Shown here piece after piece: positions 8,014 to 15,826 of a stretch of DNA of 64,000 nucleotides; within the stretch, counting starts at the first letter, position 1; the number at the start of each line of letters is the position of its first letter. Location of the stretch: NCBI GenBank assembly GCA_025963715.1, contig JAOQAG010000017.1, positions 62,001-126,000 of the forward strand. The letters are read 5' to 3'. The notes under the pieces are model-generated. The model ran no database searches. It was not told the origin of the DNA and was given only the letters and a program-made list of their open reading frames with translations. The DNA is from Bacteroidota bacterium (GTDB lineage Bacteria; Bacteroidota; Bacteroidia; 2-12-FULL-35-15). Made by a program: the position numbers and the translations under genes.

Positions 8014-9765
8014 ATGAAAAAAATTATTACTCTCTTCTTATTGTTATTGTTAGCAGCTACGGGTACTGTATTCTCACAGGCGGGCCCCGAGATCCTGCAT
8101 TATCGTTTCGACAGTACGGGTACAACTGTACGCAACCTGGCAAGTGCGCCACCTGCTGGTGCAAGCACTGCAAACATAATGGGCGGCATCACGCAAGGCG
8201 CTGCCGGGCAATGCGGCGGTGCTTTGATCGGTTCCGGTAATTCATCCAGCACCGATTACCTTAATACCGGTTTTACTACCAATCTTTCGGGCCCCTGGAC
8301 CATTTCCGTGTGGACCTCCAACATTACTGCTTCCGCCACCTTATTTTACATTTTCGGTGATCTCAATGCCGGTTCTTTCCGTTGTTTTACAAATGGTGTT
8401 GCCGGGGCTAACAACTGGATCCTGCGCGGTCCTTTTACAGATGTGTATGTAAATGGCGGTGCTACAGTAGCTCCTCACATCACTACTTTTGTGTATGATG
8501 ATGTTGCCGGAAATATTTATGGGTATCTTGATGGCGTGCTGGTAGCTACCGTACCGCAAACTCCTATCACAATTACCGGTCCCGGCCCTTTTAAAGTAAT
8601 GGGTTACTCTGCCAATGTAGGGTCGCCTGCCGGTGGATTGCTGGATGAGTTCCGCATGTACAGCCGTGCATTAACTGCAGCTGAAGTCGCGGATCTTCAC
8701 TTTACAACCCATACCAGCGCTTCACTTACGGCCTGCGATACCTATACCGATAACCGCGGACGGATGTTTAATGTTGCCGGTACGTATGTTGATACAGTGA
8801 CATCGTCACTCGGTTGCGATAGCCTTGTGGACCTAACACTTACGCTCCACAACAGCTCCGCAGGAAGTGTTACCACCACCGAATGTGATTCGTATACAGC
8901 TGCCGACGGTGCAGTGTATACCACTTCCGGAACGTACAGCGCTGTTGTTCCCAATGCAGTTGGATGCGATAGCACGATCAGCATCAACCTTACAGTTATA
9001 AATTCTTCAGGCAGCACCATCAGCCCGGTAACCTGTAACAGTTATACGGCTGTGGATGGTACCACCTATACTACTTCTGGTGCATACAGCGCCATTGTGG
9101 CCAATGCAGCCGGTTGCGACAGTATTATTACCATTAATTTAACTATTAATACTCCTTCCTCCAGCACCATTTCTGCTACCGGGTGCGGTGGAAGCTACAC
9201 GGCCCCGGACGGAGCTGTATACATATCTTCCGGCACCGAAACAGCTATCATTCCTAATTATACCGGTTGCGACAGTACCATTACCATCAATTTAACCATC
9301 ATCTCGGTAGATACTTCGGTAACCGTAAACCTGCCGGTAATCACTGCCAATGAAGCAGGAGCTACTTATCAGTGGATTGATTGCGGAACCAGCCTGCCGA
9401 TAGCAGGAGAAACCAACCAAAGCTTTACAGCGGCAGCAAACGGCGATTACGCTGTAGTGGTAACCATGGGAACCTGCTCCGGTACCAGTATCTGCGTAAG
9501 TGTTATGAATACAGGCGTAGCACAGGCTGCAGCCGATAACATTGTAAACATTTATCCAAATCCAACCAATGGTAGTTTTAGCATCCAAACGGGCGCTGTT
9601 GCGAATCTGCTGGTTGTGACCGATTTACTGGGTAGAACCGTTACACAGATCAAACCGGTAACGACACGCACAGTGATAGATCTGACAGGCGAAAAGAATG
9701 GTGTTTATTTTGTAAAGATCATTACTGAAAAAGGAACAAAAACAATGAAAATAGTGAAACAATAA
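8014..9765 (+). CDS. secreted LamG-domain protein with Cys repeats and T9SS sorting domain
   Basis: A 583-residue exported surface protein. Residues 1-21 are a signal peptide (MKKIITLFLLLLLAATGTVFS); the ATG at 8014 is chosen because the upstream in-frame start at 7975 would overlap the -7 box and bury the signal peptide. Residues ~25-215 resemble a LamG/concanavalin-like jelly roll. Then come four ~50-residue repeats of the form C-x-SYT-x2-DG-x2-YTTSG ... GCDS-x-I-x-INLT. The last ~70 residues (NIYPNPTNGSFSI ... KNGVYFVKI ... KTMKIVKQ) are a type A T9SS C-terminal sorting domain, which directs export and surface attachment in this phylum. Ligand unknown. A terminator hairpin follows. Confidence 0.85.
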   Translation: MKKIITLFLLLLLAATGTVFSQAGPEILHYRFDSTGTTVRNLASAPPAGASTANIMGGITQGAAGQCGGALIGSGNSSSTDYLNTGFTTNLSGPWTISVWTSNITASATLFYIFGDLNAGSFRCFTNGVAGANNWILRGPFTDVYVNGGATVAPHITTFVYDDVAGNIYGYLDGVLVATVPQTPITITGPGPFKVMGYSANVGSPAGGLLDEFRMYSRALTAAEVADLHFTTHTSASLTACDTYTDNRGRMFNVAGTYVDTVTSSLGCDSLVDLTLTLHNSSAGSVTTTECDSYTAADGAVYTTSGTYSAVVPNAVGCDSTISINLTVINSSGSTISPVTCNSYTAVDGTTYTTSGAYSAIVANAAGCDSIITINLTINTPSSSTISATGCGGSYTAPDGAVYISSGTETAIIPNYTGCDSTITINLTIISVDTSVTVNLPVITANEAGATYQWIDCGTSLPIAGETNQSFTAAANGDYAVVVTMGTCSGTSICVSVMNTGVAQAAADNIVNIYPNPTNGSFSIQTGAVANLLVVTDLLGRTVTQIKPVTTRTVIDLTGEKNGVYFVKIITEKGTKTMKIVKQ

Positions 9766-9785
9766 ATACAACTCACCATTTAAGA

Positions 9786-9815
9786 ACGGCAACAACTAAT
9801 GTTGCCGTTTTTTTT
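9786..9815 (+). terminator. rho-independent terminator
   Basis: The arms cggcaac (9787-9793) and gttgccg (9801-9807) form a stem with a 7-base loop and run into eight T residues (9808-9815). It lies 20 bases after the T9SS protein stop. Confidence 0.8.
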
Positions 9816-9826
9816 GTTCAAAATCG

Positions 9827-9834
9827 TACTTTTG
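9827..9834 (+). promoter_or_regulatory. -7 box (TACTTTTG) upstream of sucD
   Basis: TACTTTTG fits TAnnTTTG. A TTG at 9802-9804 is 22 bases upstream, within the usual -33/-7 spacing, though it overlaps the terminator stem. The leader would be about 120 bases and contains a dispersed repeat (9931-9957) ending just before the ATG. Confidence 0.5.
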
Positions 9835-9958
9835 CAACGCATTATTGGCAATTGTGGACAAAAAAACTTGTTAAAACCACCTTAAACTTCTACTTTAGCG
9901 TTCGCAAAAAAACGTACTGAATCTAATAATTTAACATCCAATATCTAACATCTAACTT

Positions 9959-10879
9959 ATGAGTGTATTAGTAAATAAACAATCAAGGATCATCGTACAG
10001 GGCTTTACCGGTACAGAAGGTACATTCCATGCCGGACAAATGATCGAGTACGGAACCAATGTGGTGGGAGGAGTTACTCCGGGTAAAGGCGGTTCAACGC
10101 ATTTGGATAAGCCGGTTTTTAATACCGTAAAAGATGCGGTTGAAAAAGCTGGTGCCGATACATCCATTATTTTTGTGCCTCCTGCATTTGCTGCAGATGC
10201 TATTATGGAAGCTGCCGAAGCAGGTATCAAAGTAATTATCTGTATCACCGAAGGCATTCCTGTTAAGGACATGATCGCGGTAAAAGAATATTTAAAAGGA
10301 AGTAATTCCCGCCTGATCGGGCCTAATTGTCCGGGTGTGATCTCCGCCGAAGAAGCAAAAGTGGGTATCATGCCGGGTTTTGTATTCAAAAAAGGAAGCG
10401 TGGGGATTGTTTCCAAATCAGGAACATTAACCTATGAAGCATCTGACCAAACTGTTAAAGCCGGTCTGGGAATTACTACTGCTATTGGTATTGGCGGTGA
10501 CCCGATCATCGGGACCACTACAAAACAAGCAGTTGAATTATTGATGAACGACGAAGAAACACACGGGATTATCATGATCGGTGAGATTGGTGGAAACCTG
10601 GAAGCAGATGCAGCGCGCTGGATCAAAGCCGACGGAAACCGCAAACCTGTAGTTGGTTTTATTGCAGGTGAAACTGCTCCGAAAGGACGTACCATGGGCC
10701 ATGCGGGTGCTATCGTTGGTGGCGATGACGACACGGCAGAAGCAAAGAAGAAGATCATGCGTGAATGCGGAATTATTGTAGTTGATTCCCCGGCAGAGAT
10801 CGGTAAAGCAATGGCAAAAGCACTGGCTGATGAAGTTCGCCAGGCAAGCCCTCATCATCATGCAAACAGAGTGGATTAA
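9959..10879 (+). CDS. sucD: succinyl-CoA ligase (ADP-forming) alpha subunit
   Basis: A 306-residue SucD. The N-terminal CoA-binding Rossmann domain has GFTGTEGTFHA (~15-25) and GVTPGKGG. The ligase domain has GPNCPG (121-126) and the phosphohistidine loop GRTMGHAGAIVGG with H248. It acts in the TCA cycle, making ATP/GTP from succinyl-CoA with SucC. sucC is not next to it here, as is common in this phylum. The C-terminus has a short His-rich tail (SPHHHANRVD) beyond the usual end at around residue 290, probably without function. A strong terminator follows. Confidence 0.95.
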   Translation: MSVLVNKQSRIIVQGFTGTEGTFHAGQMIEYGTNVVGGVTPGKGGSTHLDKPVFNTVKDAVEKAGADTSIIFVPPAFAADAIMEAAEAGIKVIICITEGIPVKDMIAVKEYLKGSNSRLIGPNCPGVISAEEAKVGIMPGFVFKKGSVGIVSKSGTLTYEASDQTVKAGLGITTAIGIGGDPIIGTTTKQAVELLMNDEETHGIIMIGEIGGNLEADAARWIKADGNRKPVVGFIAGETAPKGRTMGHAGAIVGGDDDTAEAKKKIMRECGIIVVDSPAEIGKAMAKALADEVRQASPHHHANRVD

Positions 10880-10903
10880 TTTTTTGATCAAAATAAATAT
10901 CAG

Positions 10904-10929
10904 CGCCCGGTACATCACCGGGCGTTTTT
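10904..10929 (+). terminator. rho-independent terminator of sucD
   Basis: The arms cgcccggt (10904-10911) and accgggcg (10917-10924) pair perfectly around a 5-base loop and are followed by TTTTT (10925-10929). Confidence 0.88.
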
Positions 10930-10979
10930 GTATTGTAATTTTTTTGCATGCGTTTTTTAGTTACGCCCGGCAAACACCC

Positions 10980-11085
10980 CGCCTTCGCATTCTTTGCGCC
11001 TTTGCGAGAAAAAAAATAGCAAACAAACCAAACCCGGTACATACCCAGCCTCCGCGTTCTCTGCGTCTCTGCGAGAAAAAAAGTA
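10980..11085. repeat. two direct copies of a 'ctctgcgtctttgcgag' intergenic repeat
   Basis: Two similar units, ccttcgcattctttgcgcct + ttgcgag (10980-11007) and cctccgcgttctctgcgtct + ctgcgag (11048-11075), each followed by a run of A, stand about 70 bases apart in the sucD-11177 gap. Related text recurs at 45458-45475, 47500-47545 and 47615-47640. Confidence 0.65.
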
Positions 11086-11176
11086 AAGCACGCCTGCGAA
11101 CAACACAGGAAAAAATCAACCAATCTTTACTCCCTTGCCCGAAATTCCGTTATCTTAGTTCGATAAATTTCCACAC

Positions 11177-11995
11177 ATGAAAGCTAAACTCTTTATTACA
11201 CTACCCGTTATTTTTTGTTCCTCCTTTGCTTTTGCACAGGACACTATTTATAAAACCGATGGAAATGCTATCCTGGTAAAGGTATTGGAAGTAGGCCCGG
11301 CATCAGTAAAATTTCGTTTTGTGGATGCCAGCTCCGTATTAACGATTCCTAAAAAGGAGATCATTGCTATTGGCTACCAGGGCGGAGGCAGGGAGTTATA
11401 TGGTATCGCGCCTCCTAAAAGACAACAAGCTGAAATCCCGGCAGAAATAGAAGCACCACGCGTGATGTTGAAAAATATCATTGCACTGAATTGTTTCGAT
11501 GTGGCTTTTGCCAACTTATCTGTTTCATACGAACGCATTTTGAACTCAGGAAAGATTTCATTCAAAATTCCTTTATCCATCGGCCTCGACGGAAGACCGA
11601 ATACTACCCAATATTCCACCAATTTCGGAAATACAATGTTTTTACAAAACCGCATCTATAGCGGCGGATTGGAATTAAATGTTTATCCGTTCGGGCAGAC
11701 ACGCAGCACTTTTTATGTAGGGATTTCGGGACAAGTAGGACAATTTCATTACTACAGGGATATACACGATAGCCTTGCCAGCTCCGGTTATGGCTATTAC
11801 CCGGTTACCGGGCATGAAAAATTTATTGGTACACATTATTCAGGAATGGTACACATTGGCGGTTACATTGGTGTTTCCGAAAACTTTTTGATCGGTGCCA
11901 AACTGGCGATCGGGTATAAAAAAGAAGAAACCGTTTTCGAAGATTACACACAATTCAGGGCACAGCTGGATCTCAACCTGGCATATCGTTTCTAA
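11177..11995 (+). CDS. exported protein, probable outer-membrane beta-barrel, unknown function
   Basis: A 272-residue protein with a cleavable signal peptide (MKAKLFITLPVIFCSSFAFAQ). Residues 21-80 start QDTIYKTDGNAILVKVLEVG and match in pattern the start of the exported protein at 37128 (QDTIYKNDGTVIYAKIMEVG), so this is a shared small beta-rich domain. From about residue 95 the chain alternates polar and hydrophobic residues with many Gly/Tyr and ends AQLDLNLAYRF; an aromatic last residue is typical of outer-membrane beta-barrels. I recognise no enzyme motif. No neighbour indicates a function. Confidence 0.7.
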   Translation: MKAKLFITLPVIFCSSFAFAQDTIYKTDGNAILVKVLEVGPASVKFRFVDASSVLTIPKKEIIAIGYQGGGRELYGIAPPKRQQAEIPAEIEAPRVMLKNIIALNCFDVAFANLSVSYERILNSGKISFKIPLSIGLDGRPNTTQYSTNFGNTMFLQNRIYSGGLELNVYPFGQTRSTFYVGISGQVGQFHYYRDIHDSLASSGYGYYPVTGHEKFIGTHYSGMVHIGGYIGVSENFLIGAKLAIGYKKEETVFEDYTQFRAQLDLNLAYRF

Positions 11996-12099
11996 GGCAA
12001 TTTTACCACTAAGGCACTGAGGACACAACGATTTTTCCAAAAGAATTGATCTTTGTGTTTTACTTTTTTATTTTTTGTCTATTGTTCTTTTCTTTTTTT

Positions 12100-12140
12100 T
12101 ATTGTCTATTGTCTATTGTCTATTGTCTATTGTCTATTGT
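12100..12140. repeat. 7-bp tandem repeat (tattgtc)n
   Basis: About six head-to-tail copies of tattgtc, with degenerate copies on both sides (12070-12090, 12141-12165), in the 278-base gap before fabG. The rest of this gap has one 'taccactaaggcactgagg' dispersed repeat at 12003-12022 and no gene. Confidence 0.85.
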
Positions 12141-12230
12141 TTTTATATTGTCCATTGTCTACTGCTTTTTGCCTATTATTTTTCCCTTTTTTTAACACCT
12201 TGCACCCTTCCTTCTCTACTATTTTTTAAT

Positions 12231-12238
12231 TATCTTTG
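12231..12238 (+). promoter_or_regulatory. -7 box (TATCTTTG) upstream of fabG
   Basis: TATCTTTG fits TAnnTTTG and lies 35 bases before the fabG ATG. No well-spaced -33 box is seen. Confidence 0.5.
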
Positions 12239-12273
12239 AAACTCTTTAAACCATTTAATCTAAATAAGAATTT

Positions 12274-13020
12274 ATGAAATTATTAGAAGGAAAAGTGGCG
12301 CTCATTACCGGTGCATCCCGTGGGATTGGCCGTGGGATCGCATTAAAATTTGCCGAGCAGGGTGCCAATGTTGCATTTACCTATTTATCATCGGTAGAAA
12401 AAGGGGAAGCACTTGCAAAAGAGCTGGAAGCGTATGGAATAAAAGCAAAAGGATACCGCTCGGATGCATCTGATTTTAAAGCAGCCGATGAATTGGTAAC
12501 TGCAGTGGTTGCTGATTTTGGCACTGTGGATATCCTCGTAAACAATGCCGGTATTACCCGCGATACCTTGCTGATGCGCATGAGCGAACAACAATGGGAT
12601 GAAGTAATAAATGCCAATTTAAAATCGGTGTTCAACCTTACAAAAGCAGTTCAGAAACCAATGCTGAAACAACGCAAAGGTTCCATCATCAATATGAGTT
12701 CCGTTGTGGGTGTAAAAGGCAATGCCGGACAATCCAATTATGCCGCGTCAAAAGCGGGGATCATTGGCTTTACAAAATCGGTTGCGCTTGAATTGGGTTC
12801 CCGCAATATCCGCAGCAATGCAATTGCACCGGGTTTTATTGAAACTGAAATGACCGACGTACTGGACCCGAAAGTGGTACAGGGCTGGAGAGATAATATT
12901 CCATTGAAACGTGGCGGTTCTGTGGAAGATATTGCAAATGCTACCGTGTTTTTAGCATCCGACATGAGCGCTTACATTACCGGGCAAACACTGAATGTGT
13001 GCGGTGGAATGCTAACGTAA
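12274..13020 (+). CDS. fabG: 3-oxoacyl-ACP reductase FabG
   Basis: A 248-residue classical short-chain dehydrogenase. The NADP-binding TGASRGIG lies at 12-19, NNAG at 90-93, and the catalytic residues are Ser143 (NMSSVVG), Tyr156 and Lys160 (YAASK). Length and the closing GQTLNVCGGM are typical of FabG, which reduces 3-ketoacyl-ACP in fatty-acid elongation. It is not beside other fab genes, so a related SDR function cannot be excluded, but sequence features favour FabG. Confidence 0.9.
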   Translation: MKLLEGKVALITGASRGIGRGIALKFAEQGANVAFTYLSSVEKGEALAKELEAYGIKAKGYRSDASDFKAADELVTAVVADFGTVDILVNNAGITRDTLLMRMSEQQWDEVINANLKSVFNLTKAVQKPMLKQRKGSIINMSSVVGVKGNAGQSNYAASKAGIIGFTKSVALELGSRNIRSNAIAPGFIETEMTDVLDPKVVQGWRDNIPLKRGGSVEDIANATVFLASDMSAYITGQTLNVCGGMLT

Positions 13021-13059
13021 ATTCAAACGAATAACTAATTTAAACGAATAACGAATCTG
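13020..13059 (+). repeat. left inverted repeat flanking the GxxExxY gene
   Basis: The block attcaaacgaataac (13021-13035) followed by taaacgaataacgaatctg (13041-13059) is the reverse complement, with a 17-base internal duplication, of 13541-13563 on the other side of the gene. Confidence 0.75.
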
Positions 13060-13114
13060 TGTGAGAGCTGTGTAAAAGAAGTACTGTTGGTGATATTAGA
13101 ATGTGAGATTGTGT

Positions 13115-13510
13115 ATGAATGAGGTGAAAAGAAATGATTTATTATATCCTGAATTAAGTTTTCAAATTGTTGGATGTGCATTTGAAGTGCATAATAAAAT
13201 GGGCTTTGGATTTAAAGAAGCAATTTATCAAAAAGCTCTTTCTCTTGCTTTTAAAGAGAAAGGGCTTTCTTATAAAGAACAGGTTCTATTTGAAATCAAG
13301 TTTAAAGAACATGTTTTAGGGAAAAGATTTTTTGATTTTATCGTTGATGATAAAATCGTTGTGGAAATAAAAAGAGACGATAAATTCTCAAAAGCAAACA
13401 TTGATCAGACGATTGAATATTTAAGGATTTCGGGCTTAAAGTTAGCGTTATTGATCAATTTTGGTAGAGAAGGCGTACTTTCTAAAAGATTGATTAAATT
13501 AACGAAATAA
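13115..13510 (+). CDS. GxxExxY family protein (PD-(D/E)xK-like fold)
   Basis: A ~131-residue protein of the GxxExxY family: the signature is present as G-FK-E-AI-Y, followed by KALSLAFKEKGLSYKEQ and a nuclease-like FFDFIVDDKIVVEIKR core in which D and ExK are arranged as in PD-(D/E)xK folds. The biological role of the family is not established. ATG 13115 is preferred; a GTG at 13103 would add four residues. It lies alone between fabG and the VWA gene and is bracketed by inverted copies of an 'aaacgaataacgaatctg' repeat. The gene is more A+T-rich than its neighbours. Together these suggest it arrived as a unit, which is inference. Confidence 0.85.
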   Translation: MNEVKRNDLLYPELSFQIVGCAFEVHNKMGFGFKEAIYQKALSLAFKEKGLSYKEQVLFEIKFKEHVLGKRFFDFIVDDKIVVEIKRDDKFSKANIDQTIEYLRISGLKLALLINFGREGVLSKRLIKLTK

Positions 13511-13540
13511 AAAAAGAAGCTGTATTATCGATTTAACACC

Positions 13541-13563
13541 CAGATTCGTTATTCGTTTGAATT
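13541..13563 (-). repeat. right inverted repeat flanking the GxxExxY gene
   Basis: The reverse complement of this block reads aattcaaacgaataac then gaatctg, matching the left flank at 13020-13059. Further 'ttcgttattcg' units continue to 13620. Confidence 0.75.
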
Positions 13564-13622
13564 CGATATTCGTTGGTGTTATCCACAGGTTCGTTATTCG
13601 TTTAAAATTCGTAATTCGCTGA

Positions 13623-15698
13623 ATGAATATAGTATTTGAATACCCTTCCTGGTTTATCTTATTCTGCTTACTCGCAGGAGCTGCATACGCTTTTTTATTA
13701 TACCGTAAAGACAAAAAGCTTTCTGAAGTTGCAACATGGATCATTCGAACCATGGCTGTGTTCCGCTTTTTAGCCGTTACATTATTAGCATTACTTTTAT
13801 TATCGCCGCTGTTAAAAACAATTAACCGCGAAGTGGAAAAGCCCGTGATCATTGTGGCGCAGGATAACTCCGAATCGCTTATCGCAGGAAAAGATTCTGC
13901 ATTTTATAAAAAAGAATACAAAGAAAAATTACAAAAGCTGATGGATCAGCTGGGCGATAAATATGAAGTACGCGCTTATTCATTTGCCGACAATGTGAAA
14001 GAATTAAGCAGTGCCGATTCACTTACTTTCAAAGGAAAACAAACTGATATTTCTTCCCTGTTCGATGAAATTGAAACGCGTTACAGCAACCGCAATGTTG
14101 GCGCTGTAATTTTAGCAAGCGACGGATTATACAACAAAGGCGCAAATCCTGTTTATACTTCCTCTAAAATAAAAGTGCCGGTATACACCATCGCGTTAGG
14201 CGATACCACTATTAAAAAAGACATTATCCTTTCGAAAGTGGATCACAACCGTGTAGCCTATCTTGGAAATCAATTTCCATTGGAAGTGGTGGTGGATGCA
14301 AAACAGTTAAAAGGCAAAACGTCGGCATTGACCATTACCAAAGGAAATACAAGCTTGTTCTCACAAACTATTAATTTTAATTCGGATGCTTATACTACTA
14401 CCGTTCCTGTATTGCTGGATGCAAAAGAGGTGGGCCTGCAGCATTACAAAGTAAAATTATCTGCCCTTCCGGAAGAGGTAAGCACTGCAAATAATGCGCA
14501 GAATCTTTTCATAGATGTGCTGGATGCACGTCAAAAGATCCTGATCCTGGCGGATGCGCCCAACCCGGATGTAGCGGCAATTAAAGAAGCGCTGGAAGCC
14601 AATCTGAATTACGAAGTAGAAAGTTATACGATCGATAATTTTGACAAGCCCATTCAAAAATACAACCTCGTAATCCTGCATCAATTACCGGGAGTAAGGA
14701 GCACTGCCTCAAAGATTTTAGCAGAAATCACTGCTGCCGAAATTCCTGTATGGTCGTTTTCAGGAGCAAACGCGATATTAAAAAACGATTTAACGCTTGC
14801 ATCGGCGTCGCCGCGTACCAACGAGTCGGAGCCGGTATTGGAAGCCAACTTTCCCTTGTTTACCATCAGTGACCAACTGCGTCAGGCCGTTAAAGATTTT
14901 CCTGCTGTGCTTTGTCCGTTTGGAAGCGCTACTGCCGATAATAACAGCAATGTATTGTTTTATCAGCGCATTGGAGTGGTGGATACCAAAACACCAATGA
15001 TGCTGTTCAGCTCCATTGGTACTGCTAAAACAGCCATTTTTACCGGTGAAGGCATCTGGAGATGGCGCCTGCAGGATTTTGCGGCGCATGGCAATCACGA
15101 TCTGTTTAACGAGTTTGTTTCAAAAACAGTGCAATACCTTTCTGTGAAAGTGGATAAGAGTTTTTTCAGGATCATTACCAAAAATAATTTCCTGGAAAAT
15201 GAACCGATCGAAATGGAAGGCGAAGTGTACAACGATAGTTACGAGCTGATCAATACGCCGGAAGTAAGTATTGTTTTTACAAACGCTGACAATAAAAAGT
15301 TTGATTATACATTCAGCAAAACTTCCAATGCCTATCGCCTCAATTCGGGAATGCTGCCGGTAGGCGAATATAAATACGATGCAAAAGTAAAAGTAGGGGA
15401 GAAGGTATACACGCAACACGGAGAATTCAGCATAAGCGCGCTGCAGGTGGAACTTACCAATACAACAGCAGATCATCAGTTACTATTCAATCTTGCTCAA
15501 AAGCACAATGGCGAAATGGTGAACGTGAATGACATGGAAAAATTATCCGAAAAATTAAATGCCCGTGAGGATATTAAAACCGTATCGTATTCAGAAAAAA
15601 AATTAACGGATGTGATCAATCTGAAATGGATCTTTTTTATTGTGCTGGCGCTGATCAGTATGGAGTGGTTTATGCGGAAACGCAACGGAGCTTATTAG
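13623..15698 (+). CDS. membrane-anchored VWA-domain protein
   Basis: A 691-residue protein. Two N-terminal membrane segments lie at about 8-27 and 40-63, and one C-terminal segment at about 672-687 (LKWIFFIVLALISMEWFM). A von Willebrand A-like domain begins VIIVAQDNSES, where D81-x-S83-x-S85 is a MIDAS motif, and contains AVILASDGLYNKGANP. The rest is a large periplasmic beta-rich region. The layout resembles BatA/BatB-type and related Bacteroidota membrane proteins; the exact role is unknown. A gene of this length is normally found alone. The ATG at 13623 directly follows the repeat block. Confidence 0.75.
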   Translation: MNIVFEYPSWFILFCLLAGAAYAFLLYRKDKKLSEVATWIIRTMAVFRFLAVTLLALLLLSPLLKTINREVEKPVIIVAQDNSESLIAGKDSAFYKKEYKEKLQKLMDQLGDKYEVRAYSFADNVKELSSADSLTFKGKQTDISSLFDEIETRYSNRNVGAVILASDGLYNKGANPVYTSSKIKVPVYTIALGDTTIKKDIILSKVDHNRVAYLGNQFPLEVVVDAKQLKGKTSALTITKGNTSLFSQTINFNSDAYTTTVPVLLDAKEVGLQHYKVKLSALPEEVSTANNAQNLFIDVLDARQKILILADAPNPDVAAIKEALEANLNYEVESYTIDNFDKPIQKYNLVILHQLPGVRSTASKILAEITAAEIPVWSFSGANAILKNDLTLASASPRTNESEPVLEANFPLFTISDQLRQAVKDFPAVLCPFGSATADNNSNVLFYQRIGVVDTKTPMMLFSSIGTAKTAIFTGEGIWRWRLQDFAAHGNHDLFNEFVSKTVQYLSVKVDKSFFRIITKNNFLENEPIEMEGEVYNDSYELINTPEVSIVFTNADNKKFDYTFSKTSNAYRLNSGMLPVGEYKYDAKVKVGEKVYTQHGEFSISALQVELTNTTADHQLLFNLAQKHNGEMVNVNDMEKLSEKLNAREDIKTVSYSEKKLTDVINLKWIFFIVLALISMEWFMRKRNGAY

Positions 15699-15826
15699 TA
15701 TGTAGTTGTTAGTATTTAGTCGTTAGACGGTTTATGAATAAACTAAATGCAATAAAAATTGAACAGTAGCACAACCATAAATTTTAAATAAACTTAGTGG
15801 CCTTAGTGCCTAAGTGGTAAAAACGA

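Noticed and set aside
12100-12140. CRISPR array
   Set aside because: The 7-bp units and the spaced repeats at 51241-51440 have no unique spacers and no cas genes nearby.
13578-13588. replication origin (DnaA box ttatccaca)
   Set aside because: Only one perfect box here and a single ttattcaca (minus strand, about 7913-7921) elsewhere; no cluster, no dnaA, no A+T-rich unwinding region.
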